Made by a program: the position numbers and the translations under genes
Shown here: one piece after another, positions 37,724-47,430 of the stretch
Position numbering within the stretch: the first letter of the stretch is position 1
Layout: every line of letters starts with the position of its first letter
Notes under the pieces: model-generated
Databases searched by the model: none
What the model was told of the DNA's origin: nothing
The model's input: the letters and a program-made list of their open reading frames with translations, nothing else
Assembly (NCBI RefSeq): GCF_029024965.1
Contig: NZ_CP118982.1
Coordinates: forward strand, 496,001 to 560,000
Direction: 5' to 3'
Source: Staphylococcus equorum
GTDB lineage: Bacteria; Bacillota; Bacilli; Staphylococcales; Staphylococcaceae
DNA length: 64,000 nt

Positions 37724-38803
37724 ATGAAAAGAATATTACTGATCGCAAGCGCATTTATTGGAGTCATTGTAGGAGCTGGATTTGCATCAGGGCAAGAAGT
37801 ACTTCAATACTTTACGAGCTTTGGCATTATGGGGACATTTGGCGCTATCATTACTACAGCATTATTTGCTTATGTGGGTATGATGCTTGTTTGGTTAGGA
37901 AGTAAATCTAAGACAGATTCTCATAAAGAAGTTATACATAATATCACAGGAAAATCTATATTCGGTAAAATTTTAGGATGGATTATTGATTTAGTCATTA
38001 TCTTTACACTCTTTGGTGTAGGTGTCGTTATGATTGCAGGAGCTGGATCAAACCTTAATCAACAATTCGGATTGCCTTCAATTGTAGGTACGATTCTTAT
38101 GACAATACTTATTTTACTTGCAGGTATGATGAAAGTAGAGGGTGTTGTTAAAGTAATTGGGAATATAACTCCATTTTTAATTATATTCATTATAATAATT
38201 TCAGTTTATAGTTTTATGACAACAGATGTACCATTCTCACAACTTAATACAATTTCGGATGCGAAACCTTCAACATTACCGAACTGGTTTATAGCAGGTG
38301 TAAACTATGCATCATTTAATACAGCAGTTGGTGCTTCTATGGCAATTGTTATGGGTGGTTCTGAGAAAAATACAAAAGTTGCAGCATTAGGTGGTTTATT
38401 CGGTGGACTTGCATTAGGCGTTATGATTGTACTAAGTCATTTAGCTATCTTTACACAAATCGATATTGTTGGCGAAATGGAGATGCCAATGTTAGGTATC
38501 GTGAATCATATTTCACCTATACTTGGTGTCGTTATGGCTTTTGTCATTTTCGGTATGATTTTCAATACTGGTTTAGGTATGTTCTATGCATTTGCAACAC
38601 GCTTTACGGTGGTAGATACGAAACGTTTTAAACTTTTCTTTACAGTTACAGTCATCATTGGTTTGTGTTTGAGTTTCGTAGGTTTTACAGATTTAGTAGC
38701 AATTTTCTATCCATTAATAGGTTATTTAGGACTTGTACTTATATTTGTATTATTCTATGCACCATTTAAACTCAAATTTGGTAAGAAAAATTCAAATGAG
38801 TAA
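37724..38803 (+). CDS. YkvI-family membrane protein (putative transporter), copy 2
   Basis: A 359-aa membrane protein with about 10 helices, paralogous to the gene at 17843-18901: GVIVGAGFASGQEVLQYF occupies the same position, and the end QxDLVAIFYPLIGYLGL mirrors the other's IELIGKVFPIMGIFGF. Start at ATG 37724 follows AGGGGG; the longer frame from 37634 lacks a site. It lies between gluconate and AraC genes without obvious operon partner. Substrate unknown. Confidence 0.7.
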   Translation: MKRILLIASAFIGVIVGAGFASGQEVLQYFTSFGIMGTFGAIITTALFAYVGMMLVWLGSKSKTDSHKEVIHNITGKSIFGKILGWIIDLVIIFTLFGVGVVMIAGAGSNLNQQFGLPSIVGTILMTILILLAGMMKVEGVVKVIGNITPFLIIFIIIISVYSFMTTDVPFSQLNTISDAKPSTLPNWFIAGVNYASFNTAVGASMAIVMGGSEKNTKVAALGGLFGGLALGVMIVLSHLAIFTQIDIVGEMEMPMLGIVNHISPILGVVMAFVIFGMIFNTGLGMFYAFATRFTVVDTKRFKLFFTVTVIIGLCLSFVGFTDLVAIFYPLIGYLGLVLIFVLFYAPFKLKFGKKNSNE

Positions 38804-38933
38804 ACGTGTGAAGATACCGTAAATAGCTGTTTATCCAATTTGAATTAATATTTTGAATTAATTTTTTTGATAATAAAAAACGAACTGATTATAGAATTGT
38901 TTGATAAGTTCAAAGAAATTTAATATAAATTTC

Positions 38934-38992
38934 ACACCCCATTCCTTATATTTTTAGATATAATAAAAATATAAGGAATGGGGTGTTTTTTT
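38934..38992 (+). promoter_or_regulatory. Perfect 22-bp hairpin over the araC-type gene's ribosome site
   Basis: Left arm 38934-38955 and right arm 38965-38986 are perfectly complementary. The 9-nt loop region contains TATAAT (38959-38964), and seven T follow. The right arm carries GGAATGGGGTG, the only ribosome site of the next gene, whose ATG is at 38993. It has the shape of a terminator for the upstream gene and also hides the site in read-through RNA. Confidence 0.75.
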
Positions 38993-40183
38993 ATGAATGA
39001 GGAAACGCTAGAGATTTTACAGATGCATGCGCTACAATTATTGGGAATTCGGCTAGAAGGATATGATATGAGTGATATGAATGGGGTGATTAATCATATC
39101 AAGACGCCGTTTACAAATACTGCACGCAAGCAGTTCAATAATGAGTTGAAACATTTTATCGTACAAATGCATAGCAATAAAATTTATCATTATACGAATC
39201 GTTTTGGTGTAAACTTTTTAATTTTCAAATTTAAAAAGTATAAGCAAATTTATATTGTTGGTCCATATATGGAGAAGCGACCAAATGAACGTCGTTGTAA
39301 TGAGTTACTCCAAAGCTTAGATATTAAAATATCGAAACTTTCTATATTGAAGCAATATTTACTGACGATACCTTTGTGTCACCAAGTTAAAGCACAAAAA
39401 ATGTGTCGCTTGGCAATTCGTTTTTTGAAAAAAAGAAATAGCATTTATGAAACTGTGAAAATTGATTTTAGTTTTCATTCGAATACAGAAGAGTTAGCAG
39501 AATCCAAAGCGCAAATGGATTATACATTAAAAGAAATAGAGTATCGTTATAATATGGAGAATCAGCTACTTACTGCAGTTGAAAATGGCAATGCTAATGA
39601 AGCTTTATCAATTCTAAATGCAATGAATTTATCAGTTGCAGGCTTACGACGTGTAAGGGATGATATTTCAAATGAACAATACAAAGCATATTTGATAAAT
39701 ACGTTATGCCGTAAAGCCGGAGAAAAAGCGGGTGTAAGTTTGATTCATATTGACGAAATATCTGCAAAGTATGCGGCATTAATAGATCAAACAATGGACA
39801 TAGAAACTTTAGATGAAATCACCCATTCAATTGTTAAAGCATATACAGATAGTGCGATGAAAGTAAAAGCGAATGCCTATAGTCCAAAAGTAAGTAAGGT
39901 AATTCAATACATTGAAAGAAACTTAGATAGTGCATTGTCATTAAATGAGCTCGCCTCATATGTTGGTTTGGCACCAAGTTACTTGTCCAAAATATTTAAT
40001 AAGGAAATTCATAAATCTATCTCACAATACATCATTGAATCAAGAGTGAAAAAGGGACGTGACCTTATTGCGAGAACTAAAATGACCGTCGCTGAAGTGG
40101 CAAATTATGTTGGATTTAAAGAGCAAAGTTACTTTACACAGTGTTTTAAAAAACAATACGGAACAACACCATTAAGTTATTGA
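38993..40183 (+). CDS. AraC-family transcriptional regulator
   Basis: A 396-aa regulator. Residues 1-290 form a sensor region with a PocR/GAF-like stretch (FGVNFLIFKFKKYKQIYIVGPYM) and a helical linker. The last 100 residues hold two helix-turn-helix motifs: LSLNELASYVGLAPSYLSKIF and MTVAEVANYVGFKEQSYFTQCF, ending KQYGTTPLSY. It probably activates the glucuronide genes 550 nt downstream; that is inferred from position. The start is ATG 38993, since GTG 38978 lies inside the hairpin arm. Confidence 0.85.
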   Translation: MNEETLEILQMHALQLLGIRLEGYDMSDMNGVINHIKTPFTNTARKQFNNELKHFIVQMHSNKIYHYTNRFGVNFLIFKFKKYKQIYIVGPYMEKRPNERRCNELLQSLDIKISKLSILKQYLLTIPLCHQVKAQKMCRLAIRFLKKRNSIYETVKIDFSFHSNTEELAESKAQMDYTLKEIEYRYNMENQLLTAVENGNANEALSILNAMNLSVAGLRRVRDDISNEQYKAYLINTLCRKAGEKAGVSLIHIDEISAKYAALIDQTMDIETLDEITHSIVKAYTDSAMKVKANAYSPKVSKVIQYIERNLDSALSLNELASYVGLAPSYLSKIFNKEIHKSISQYIIESRVKKGRDLIARTKMTVAEVANYVGFKEQSYFTQCFKKQYGTTPLSY

Positions 40184-40735
40184 ACAAAACATAAAGAGTT
40201 TTATTAGGATAATGAAGTATAGAAAATTAGAAAAAGCATTAATTGTTTCATTTTCAGTGAATATATTATTAAAAATATTAATAAAATGATAATTATGATG
40301 TAAAACCATTGTTTAACATACAAGTTTACACACTTATATTTAAAAAATGAATTGTAGGCAAACCAAAAGAAATAGCTGAGTTCGTATGTCAATAAAAGCT
40401 GTAGTTATAGAGTTTGTGAATCACCTACGCTTACGATGTATTAATTAAGTGAAATCCATTTTATAACAACGTTGTTATTTTAATGTTGACTGTTCTGTAA
40501 TTAAAAATATAATAAAGTTAAGATTCCTATAAATAAGGGTGAGCGATATGTCATTAACGATTTCAAAAGTAATTTAATTTATGGGAATAAAAAATTTTAA
40601 CGATATAAGAAAACGCTTACATAATTATGTGTCTTATTATCGATTGATTGTAACAATCACTAATACATACTAAGAAACGATTAAAACAGCAAAGCGCAGT
40701 CAGGAACGTTTCTATAGTGGAAAGAGGTTATCAGC
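40184..40735 (+). promoter_or_regulatory. Regulatory region of glucuronide operon
   Basis: A perfect 16-bp palindrome ATAACAACGTTGTTAT (40463-40478) lies 7 nt before a good promoter, TTGACT (40486-40491), 16 nt, TATAAT (40508-40513). A cre-like box AGAAAACGCTTACA (40608-40621, 13 of 14) lies in the leader of about 215 nt. A 9-codon frame MSLTISKVI (40548-40577) follows AAGGGTGAG; it may be a leader peptide or chance. Confidence 0.65.
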
Positions 40736-42139
40736 ATGGTTACAGCAAAATTAAAACCGGCAAATAGTAAGTTAAAGAGTTTTAAAGAAATTCAATCACC
40801 AAGATTAAAATTCAAAGAAAAACTTGCATATGGATTTGGAGATTTAGGTAATGGCTTAATGTTTGATATGGGACAAATTTACTTACTGTTATTCTATACA
40901 GATATTTTGGGCATACCGTCAGTAGTTGGGGGAGCTGTGTTTCTTGTTGCGAAATTCTTTGATGCCTTTGTAGATACTGGAGTGGGGACTTTAGTAGATA
41001 ATCAAAGGAACTTTGCTAAACGTGGCAAGTTTAAGCCTTTTATTTTGTACGGTACGATACCGCTCGCCTTACTTACAGTTTTAACCTTTATGTCACCAGA
41101 TATTAGTCAAACGGGGAAAATAATATGGGCATTTGGAACTTACTTATTATTTAACGCAGCATATTCATTTGTGAATATCCCATATGGCTCATTATCAGCA
41201 TCTATGACAATTAATGCAGATGATCGTACGCAACTATCAGTGTTTCGTAACTTAGGTTCACAGGGGGCTATGTTTATTTCTGGGATTGTAGTTATCCCAT
41301 TAGTTAGTCTATTCCCTAGTCATGCATTGGGTTATCCAGTTGTAGTAGGTATACTTGCTGTCGCTGGTGTGACATTCCATCTATTGTGTTACAAAGGTGT
41401 TAAAGAACGCCATACAGTAGAAAGACCGAAAGAAAAAGGTATTGGTCGTAAAGCGTTTTTAAATTTATTTAAAAATAGACCATTTATCATTTTAGCATTA
41501 TATACTTTATTAACGATTACAGCATTATTCTTACAACAGTCCTCGCAACTATATTACTTCCAATATGTGCTGGGTGAAGCTAATTTAGTGGGCGTTGTGA
41601 GTACATTAAACGTTATTATATTAGTACCCGCATTGTTCTTAACTACATTTTTAAGTAAAAGAGTAGGTAAGAAAATGACAGCAGTTATCGGTGTATCTGG
41701 TTTCGTTGTATTCCAATTTATTAACTTCATGTTCTTCTCCGATAACGTGTTATTATTCTTAATCGTTAATACGATTGCACAATTATTCTTAGTTATTCCT
41801 AATACTGTGACTTGGGCATTTATTGCAGACGTTGTAGAATATGGCCAATGGCAATCAGGTATTAGATCAGAAGGTATTATTTATTCAAGTTACAGTTTCA
41901 CTAGAAAAATATCACAAGGTTTAGCTGGTTTCCTACCAGGTTTAGCTTTAACGCTCATTGGTTATGTACCACAAGCAGCTCAATCAGCTGAAACAATAGC
42001 AGGATTAAAAGTATTGTTCTTTATTGTACCTGCTTCACTTTGTTTAATCGCAGTGATATTGTTCTTCTTTGCATATCCATTAACTGACCATAGACATAAA
42101 CAAATTGTTAAAGAATTAGCACTTAGAGAAGAATTATAA
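40736..42139 (+). CDS. uidB: GPH-family glycoside/glucuronide:cation symporter
   Basis: A 467-aa 12-helix transporter of the glycoside-pentoside-hexuronide family. Features are KLAYGFGDLGNGLMFDMGQIYLLLFYTDILG, ADDRTQLSVFRNLGSQGAM (conserved loop 4-5 with RT/QLS) and ADVVEYGQWQSGIRSEGI. It imports glucuronides, with Na+ or H+, for the enzyme encoded directly downstream. AAGAGG precedes the ATG. Confidence 0.85.
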   Translation: MVTAKLKPANSKLKSFKEIQSPRLKFKEKLAYGFGDLGNGLMFDMGQIYLLLFYTDILGIPSVVGGAVFLVAKFFDAFVDTGVGTLVDNQRNFAKRGKFKPFILYGTIPLALLTVLTFMSPDISQTGKIIWAFGTYLLFNAAYSFVNIPYGSLSASMTINADDRTQLSVFRNLGSQGAMFISGIVVIPLVSLFPSHALGYPVVVGILAVAGVTFHLLCYKGVKERHTVERPKEKGIGRKAFLNLFKNRPFIILALYTLLTITALFLQQSSQLYYFQYVLGEANLVGVVSTLNVIILVPALFLTTFLSKRVGKKMTAVIGVSGFVVFQFINFMFFSDNVLLFLIVNTIAQLFLVIPNTVTWAFIADVVEYGQWQSGIRSEGIIYSSYSFTRKISQGLAGFLPGLALTLIGYVPQAAQSAETIAGLKVLFFIVPASLCLIAVILFFFAYPLTDHRHKQIVKELALREEL

Positions 42140-42181
42140 TTCATTTTTAGATAATTGAACTGTTTTAGAGGGGGTTAAATC

Positions 42182-43975
42182 ATGTTATATCCAGTGATAA
42201 ATAAATATAGAAGTATCATTGATTTAAATGGCATCTGGGACTTTAAGATAGAGGGCGTAGATGATCAAATTGATGTGACACGACCATTAGATACGGATTT
42301 AGTTATTGCAGTGCCAGGATCATATAACGACCAAGGTGTTACTTCTGATATTCGTAATCACGTTGGTAATGTATGGTATGAAAGAACGTTTACAATACCT
42401 AACGTGTTAAGAAACAAGCGTGTTGTATTAAGATTTGGTTCTGCAACACATAAAGCAACAGTATATATCGATGGTAAAGAAGTAACATCACATCAAGGTG
42501 GCTTCTTACCATTTGAAGTTGACTTCGATTCGGAATTTGGTTCTGGTCAGCATCGTTTAACAGTTTGTGTGAATAATATTTTAGATGAAACCACTTTGCC
42601 AGTTGGTGAGTACAGTGAAACGATTAATAATGATGGTAAAATAATTAAGAAAAATTCACCAAACTTCGACTTCTTTAATTATGCAGGTTTACATAGACCT
42701 GTGAAAATATATACGACACCTAAAGTATTTATAGAAGATATTGAAATTGTGCCAGAAGTATTAGAAAACAGTGCTAAGGTACAATATAAAGTCACTACGA
42801 ATGAAGCAGTGCCTACAATAGTTGTTAAGCTACGAGATGAAAAGGATAATATCGTAGCTGAAACATCAGGCGTAGAAGGTATCATAGAAGTAGATAATCC
42901 TCATCTATGGCAACCATTAAATGCCTATTTATATCATTTAGAAGTCACACTGTTAGATAATGACCAAGTTATTGATACGTATGCAGAGCGTTTCGGTATT
43001 CGTTCTGTAGAAGTCAGAGAAGGACAATTTTTAATTAATGGAGAACCATTTTACTTTAAAGGCTTTGGTAAACATGAGGATGCTTATTATAGTGGACGTG
43101 GTATGAATGAAGTTACAAACGTATTAGACTTTAATCTGATGAAATGGATTGGTGCTAATTCATTTAGAACATCACATTATCCATATTCAGAAGAAATGAT
43201 GCGCTTAGCAGATGAACAAGGTATCGTCATCATAGACGAAACGACTGCGGTAGGTGTGCACCTAAACTTTAGCGCTATTTTATCTGGTACTACGACACGA
43301 GATACGTTTAAGGAAATAGGTACTAAAGAAGCGCATGAAGCGGTAATTAAAGATCTGATTGAGCGTGATAAGAACTATGCATGTGTAGTGATGTGGTCTG
43401 TCGCCAACGAACCGGCTTCTACTGAAAAAGGCGCTAAAGCGTACTTTGAACCTTTAGTAAACTTAGCTAGAGCATGTGATCCACAACAACGTCCGGTAAC
43501 GATTGTGACAATTCTCACTTCACAACCAGATACATGTGAGGTACAAGATTTAGTAGATGTGCTGTGCTTAAATCGATATTACGGTTGGTATACACAGCCC
43601 GGCGATTTAGAAGCAGCAAAAGAAGCATTGAGAACAGAGTTAGATGGTTGGAGCGAGAAACAACCAGGCAAGCCAATTATGTTTACGGAATACGGTGCAG
43701 ATACAATAGCGGGGATGCACGCAATTAATGACGAATTATTTACGGAAGAATATCAAATTCGTTATTATGAAGCCAATCATGAAGTTATAGATAACTATCC
43801 TCAATTTATAGGTGAACAAACATGGAACTTTGCTGACTTCGAAACATCTAGTGGAATTATTAGAGTCCAAGGAAATAAAAAGGGTATCTTCACTCGTGAG
43901 AGAAGACCGAAAGCAGTCGCACATTATTTTAAAAAACGTTGGGATAATATTCCTGATTTTGGATATAAACAATAA
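42182..43975 (+). CDS. uidA: Beta-glucuronidase (GH2)
   Basis: A 597-aa cytosolic GH2 hydrolase that releases glucuronic acid from beta-glucuronides. The sugar-binding jelly roll ([27 protein letters not shown]), immunoglobulin-like middle and TIM barrel are in order. The acid/base Glu is in [11 protein letters not shown] and the nucleophile Glu in [13 protein letters not shown]. Length equals that of E. coli UidA. It lies 42 nt after the symporter with AGGGGG. No glucuronate isomerase gene is in the window, so the acid must be handled elsewhere. Confidence 0.93.
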   Translation: MLYPVINKYRSIIDLNGIWDFKIEGVDDQIDVTRPLDTDLVIAVPGSYNDQGVTSDIRNHVGNVWYERTFTIPNVLRNKRVVLRFGSATHKATVYIDGKEVTSHQGGFLPFEVDFDSEFGSGQHRLTVCVNNILDETTLPVGEYSETINNDGKIIKKNSPNFDFFNYAGLHRPVKIYTTPKVFIEDIEIVPEVLENSAKVQYKVTTNEAVPTIVVKLRDEKDNIVAETSGVEGIIEVDNPHLWQPLNAYLYHLEVTLLDNDQVIDTYAERFGIRSVEVREGQFLINGEPFYFKGFGKHEDAYYSGRGMNEVTNVLDFNLMKWIGANSFRTSHYPYSEEMMRLADEQGIVIIDETTAVGVHLNFSAILSGTTTRDTFKEIGTKEAHEAVIKDLIERDKNYACVVMWSVANEPASTEKGAKAYFEPLVNLARACDPQQRPVTIVTILTSQPDTCEVQDLVDVLCLNRYYGWYTQPGDLEAAKEALRTELDGWSEKQPGKPIMFTEYGADTIAGMHAINDELFTEEYQIRYYEANHEVIDNYPQFIGEQTWNFADFETSSGIIRVQGNKKGIFTRERRPKAVAHYFKKRWDNIPDFGYKQ

Positions 43976-44007
43976 CACACATGATTTATAATAAAGTTTA
44001 AACATTG

Positions 44008-44050
44008 AACCCTCTACGATGGATGATGGCATTTGTAGGGGGTTTATTTT
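44008..44050 (+). terminator. Terminator of glucuronide operon
   Basis: AACCCTCTAC and GTAGGGGGTT pair with one G-U, then TTATTTTGT. Confidence 0.8.
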
Positions 44051-44228
44051 GTATACATTTATAAATATCATGAAACTTTTTGCTAACTAATTTATGTAAT
44101 AAGTGATTATTGTGAAAGCATTCCAATATGAAAACTACTTCATTTGATATCTTTTAACTATTAATATAATTAATATTATAAACACTATCACTTTTTAAGT
44201 TATATCCTATGTTGTTTGAAAAGTGGTA

Positions 44229-44293
44229 GTAGTTTAGGGCGACTCCTGACGAGTTAATAAAACACTAGCCGAGGACTACTAGTTGAGGCTGGT
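44229..44293. repeat. Staphylococcal intergenic repeat (copy 2)
   Basis: It begins GTTTAGGGCGACTCCTGACG and continues ACTAGCCGAGGACTAC, ending GAGGCTG. It is similar to the complement of 37229-37291, so the two copies are inverted relative to each other and bracket the AraC-uid segment. The rest of this gap (43976-44450) is AT-rich without a gene. Confidence 0.6.
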
Positions 44294-44351
44294 TCGTTGT
44301 AAAGCATGATTGAAAATGCAAATAAAGGTAACGACTGTAACGACAAATATA

Positions 44352-44385
44352 AAAAGGGTTTTCCATAAGTGGAAAATCCCTTTTA
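44352..44385. terminator. Bidirectional terminator
   Basis: AAAAGGGTTTTCCA and TGGAAAATCCCTTTT with a 4-nt loop; it terminates the GH3 operon on the minus strand. Confidence 0.9.
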
Positions 44386-44450
44386 GTCGTTGATAAGTAT
44401 TTATGTTCTTAAAATGTTTCAACAATCTAATATAGAAAACTTACTTAATA

Positions 44451-46175
44451 TTATAATTTTGCTTGCCATTTATCTGTCCAAACTAAGTCGTTATGAGTAC
44501 CTTTGAATTCACTCTCACCCATGATTTTATCTACTGTTTGTTTGATTGTTTCTGGGTTTGAATGGTAGGCATTGATATAAGCTTTGACCATTGTCGCATC
44601 GTGCAAATGAGTTGTGAAGTTTAAAGAAACGAATACTGTTGGGACTTCATGCACATACCAAGGAATTTCATTACTCATGGCAGTGCCCCATTTAATACGG
44701 TAATTATTTTCAGCTGCGTAACCAATAATATTAGCAAAGACAAGTGCTGCATCTACTTTTTCACGATACTCTAACGTTTTACCTTTAACTCGTGTAGAAC
44801 CATCATTCAATGTCACATGGAAACCACGTGATTCTAATTCTTGAATAATATCTTCTTCTACATTGTTTGCAGATTTATAGATCCCATCTTTTTCACCTTC
44901 TATAATATATAACTGAATATTCTTATGCGTTTCAGGTCGAATCGGTAATTGATCTAAAGTGTTTTTAACTAAAGTGATACCTAAGTCAGCAGCTTCAGTA
45001 CGCATTGCTAAATGCTCATCACAACCAATAATAGCTAAATCTTCTTGTGGGCGGATTAGTGTACCCTCTGCTTGTTGTTTATGCAAATTCATTTGAGCTT
45101 TAAGTCCTAAAATACGACGTACAGCATCATTTAAACGCTCCTCAGTGATAACACCATTTCTATAACCATTTAACATAAATTGATAATCTTCTTCTAAATC
45201 ATTGAAGAATAAGAACATATCACAGCCGGCAGCTATAGATTGTGGCACATAGTCTTCACGACGCATTGCAGCGGTCATACCTAACATATGGCTGGCATCA
45301 GTAACAACTAATCCATTAAAGTTTAAGTCTTCTTTTAATAAGCCTGTAATTAATTCGGGTGCAAGTGTAGCAGGTAAGATATCTTTATCTTCAAGCGCTG
45401 GATTTAATTTTTTAGAATAAGCGGGTTGTGCAATATGACCTGCCATAATCATTTGAACACCACGATCGATATGATGCTGATAAACTTTTCCGAAACTATC
45501 ATCCCATTCTTGTGTTGAGAGTTCATTTACACCAAGTACGAGATGTTGGTCACGTTCTTCAGTACCATCTCCTGGGAAGTGTTTGATACAAGTAATCATG
45601 TCACGTTCAGAGTTAAATCCATCTATAAAAGCGCTAGAATATTTTATAACTGTTTCTGCATTTGTACCATAAGCACGTGTGTTCACTATTGTATTTCGCC
45701 AATTTTGCAAAATGTCTACACATGGATCGAAATTAATATGTACGCCTAAAGCAGAAGATTCACGTGCTGATACGAGGCCAGCATTATAAGCTACTTTTGT
45801 GTCCTGTGCTGCTTCACATTGAGCAGCACTTGCGATGTAGGTACCATCTTTACAAGCGCCGTTACCACCTGAATCACAGTTTGCGGCTACTAAGACTGGA
45901 ACTTTTGCGTGTTTTTGTAAATCATTGAGTAAATTTTGTACATCTTCTTTATTCCCGCCCTCATAACGTGCGCCACCAATGTGGAAACGTTCTAAGACTT
46001 CTTTATTTGTTAAGTCAGCATCATGAAACTTCTTACCGCCTTCTAAAGAAAATAAATTAAAAAAGAGTTGTCCAATTTTTTCTTCGTCTGTCAAACTGCC
46101 AAGTGTACGCTCTACCCATGAAATTTGTTCGTCATCTAAATTATAAGGTGTTGCTTTTAAATTTACTTTTGCCAT
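44451..46175 (-). CDS. Glycoside hydrolase family 3 beta-N-acetylhexosaminidase-like
   Basis: A 574-aa GH3 enzyme with no signal peptide, so intracellular. Motif CIKHFPGDGTEERDQH matches the NagZ-type KHFPGxG-D-H loop carrying the catalytic His, and VVTDASHMLGM holds the nucleophile Asp. A C-terminal extension of about 200 residues follows the barrel. It probably removes terminal beta-GlcNAc or a related sugar from imported oligosaccharides or muropeptides. It follows a HAD phosphatase gene by 4 nt and has a cre-like box upstream. It converges on the glucuronidase operon. Confidence 0.83.
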   Translation of the reverse strand: MAKVNLKATPYNLDDEQISWVERTLGSLTDEEKIGQLFFNLFSLEGGKKFHDADLTNKEVLERFHIGGARYEGGNKEDVQNLLNDLQKHAKVPVLVAANCDSGGNGACKDGTYIASAAQCEAAQDTKVAYNAGLVSARESSALGVHINFDPCVDILQNWRNTIVNTRAYGTNAETVIKYSSAFIDGFNSERDMITCIKHFPGDGTEERDQHLVLGVNELSTQEWDDSFGKVYQHHIDRGVQMIMAGHIAQPAYSKKLNPALEDKDILPATLAPELITGLLKEDLNFNGLVVTDASHMLGMTAAMRREDYVPQSIAAGCDMFLFFNDLEEDYQFMLNGYRNGVITEERLNDAVRRILGLKAQMNLHKQQAEGTLIRPQEDLAIIGCDEHLAMRTEAADLGITLVKNTLDQLPIRPETHKNIQLYIIEGEKDGIYKSANNVEEDIIQELESRGFHVTLNDGSTRVKGKTLEYREKVDAALVFANIIGYAAENNYRIKWGTAMSNEIPWYVHEVPTVFVSLNFTTHLHDATMVKAYINAYHSNPETIKQTVDKIMGESEFKGTHNDLVWTDKWQAKL

Positions 46176-46179
46176 AAAT

Positions 46180-47025
46180 TTAGTTCTCTCCTTGGAAATT
46201 ATTATAAAATATAGTAGTTAAGGATGATTGAATGTCTTGATTGAATCGACCTTCTTTAAATAATTTTAAATATTTATTATCAAAATCTAACCATGATTGA
46301 TTTTCATGTCCTGCTAAAATAGGATAAAAATAAATATCATGCGATTTTGCAGCATCCATGTCACCCATAGCATCACCTAACATGATGATGTCTTCGGTAT
46401 TGTAATATTGTTTCAATTGTTCTAAACAGTATTCTTTAGTACCAGCTTCTTGAGCAAACATGCCACTCAAATAGGGTGTAAGGTGATATGTTTCCCATTC
46501 ATAAGCAACTGCGGATAAATTTGCGGAAGATACGATTGCAATATCTGCAAACGTTGAGGCATTTTTCAACGTACGTTGGACATGGTCGAAAGGACCAATA
46601 CTAGGTAAATTCTTGATGTGGTCATTTACACTGTGCGACCATGCCAGTGCTTTTTGTAAGCCTAACTTTTCAGGAGAGGCTTGTATTGCTTGTTCTAGAG
46701 CCGGATTGGAAAAAGATGCAGTGGTTTGAACCCAATGCTTTATATCTTCATAACCTTCAATGTTTAATCCCTTTGCTACAAGTTCGCTTAACATTTTTTC
46801 GAGGCCTTTAAAACGATTGATCCCTCTTGTTATTTCATACAAATTAAAAGCATTCCAACGCTGTAACACAGCTTCTTTGATATCATCAAGTTGCCATTCA
46901 TTTACAAGCGCAGGGCCAAAAGCGCGTTCGTGTTTAATTGTCATTGAATCAATGGCACAACCATCTGAATCAACACAAATCAATTTTTTAAATTTAGGTT
47001 GATATTGTGATAAAGTTTCGATCAT
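46180..47025 (-). CDS. HAD-superfamily phosphatase
   Basis: A 281-aa HAD hydrolase. Motif I is CVDSDGCAIDS with the two aspartates, motif II SSANLSA and motif III/IV LGDAMGDMDAA. The large helical insert between is a C1 cap. It may dephosphorylate a sugar phosphate made in the same pathway; the substrate is not known. ATG 47025 follows AAAGGAG. It is first gene of a two-gene operon with the GH3 enzyme. Confidence 0.78.
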   Translation of the reverse strand: MIETLSQYQPKFKKLICVDSDGCAIDSMTIKHERAFGPALVNEWQLDDIKEAVLQRWNAFNLYEITRGINRFKGLEKMLSELVAKGLNIEGYEDIKHWVQTTASFSNPALEQAIQASPEKLGLQKALAWSHSVNDHIKNLPSIGPFDHVQRTLKNASTFADIAIVSSANLSAVAYEWETYHLTPYLSGMFAQEAGTKEYCLEQLKQYYNTEDIIMLGDAMGDMDAAKSHDIYFYPILAGHENQSWLDFDNKYLKLFKEGRFNQDIQSSLTTIFYNNFQGEN

Positions 47026-47121
47026 ATTAAATGCTCCTTTCAAAAATAATTTTTATTTATAGCTATCTAAACATTATGAATAAATAGTTAAAGTATTGTT
47101 AGTCTAAGCGTAGAGAATTTT

Positions 47122-47135
47122 ATAAAGCGCTTACA
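47122..47135. promoter_or_regulatory. cre-like box of GH3/HAD operon
   Basis: The minus strand reads TGTAAGCGCTTTAT, 12 of 14 cre positions, about 100 nt before the HAD start. Confidence 0.5.
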
Positions 47136-47193
47136 TTACACTATTAAAATTATCACGCTCAAAGCAAAAATACCATATTATTTCACGGAATAA

Positions 47194-47209
47194 TGTGATA
47201 ACTTTCACA
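47194..47209. promoter_or_regulatory. TGTGA-N6-TCACA box 1
   Basis: TGTGATAACTTTCACA (47194-47209) has perfect CRP/FNR-type half sites. It could be an ArcR (CRP-like) or Rex site, and faces the GH3/HAD operon. Confidence 0.5.
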
Positions 47210-47430
47210 AAATGTTTAGTTTAAGGAGGAATTTTAACAAAAAGGTTATTCTTTTAATAAAAAATATGTTTGTGAAAGAACGTAATGAGGAACTCATAGC
47301 TTATGTATTTCTATAAAAATAATAATATAAGAATACTTTCAACAACATAAAAATAAAGAAATCACTTCAATTAATTTGAGAAGTCAATTAATAAACGATT
47401 TTAATAAATAGAAAAAGCTTAAAAGTGATG

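Noticed and set aside
40581-40674. 30-codon frame in the glucuronide leader
   Set aside because: No ribosome site; it contains the cre box and seems to be chance in AT-rich leader.
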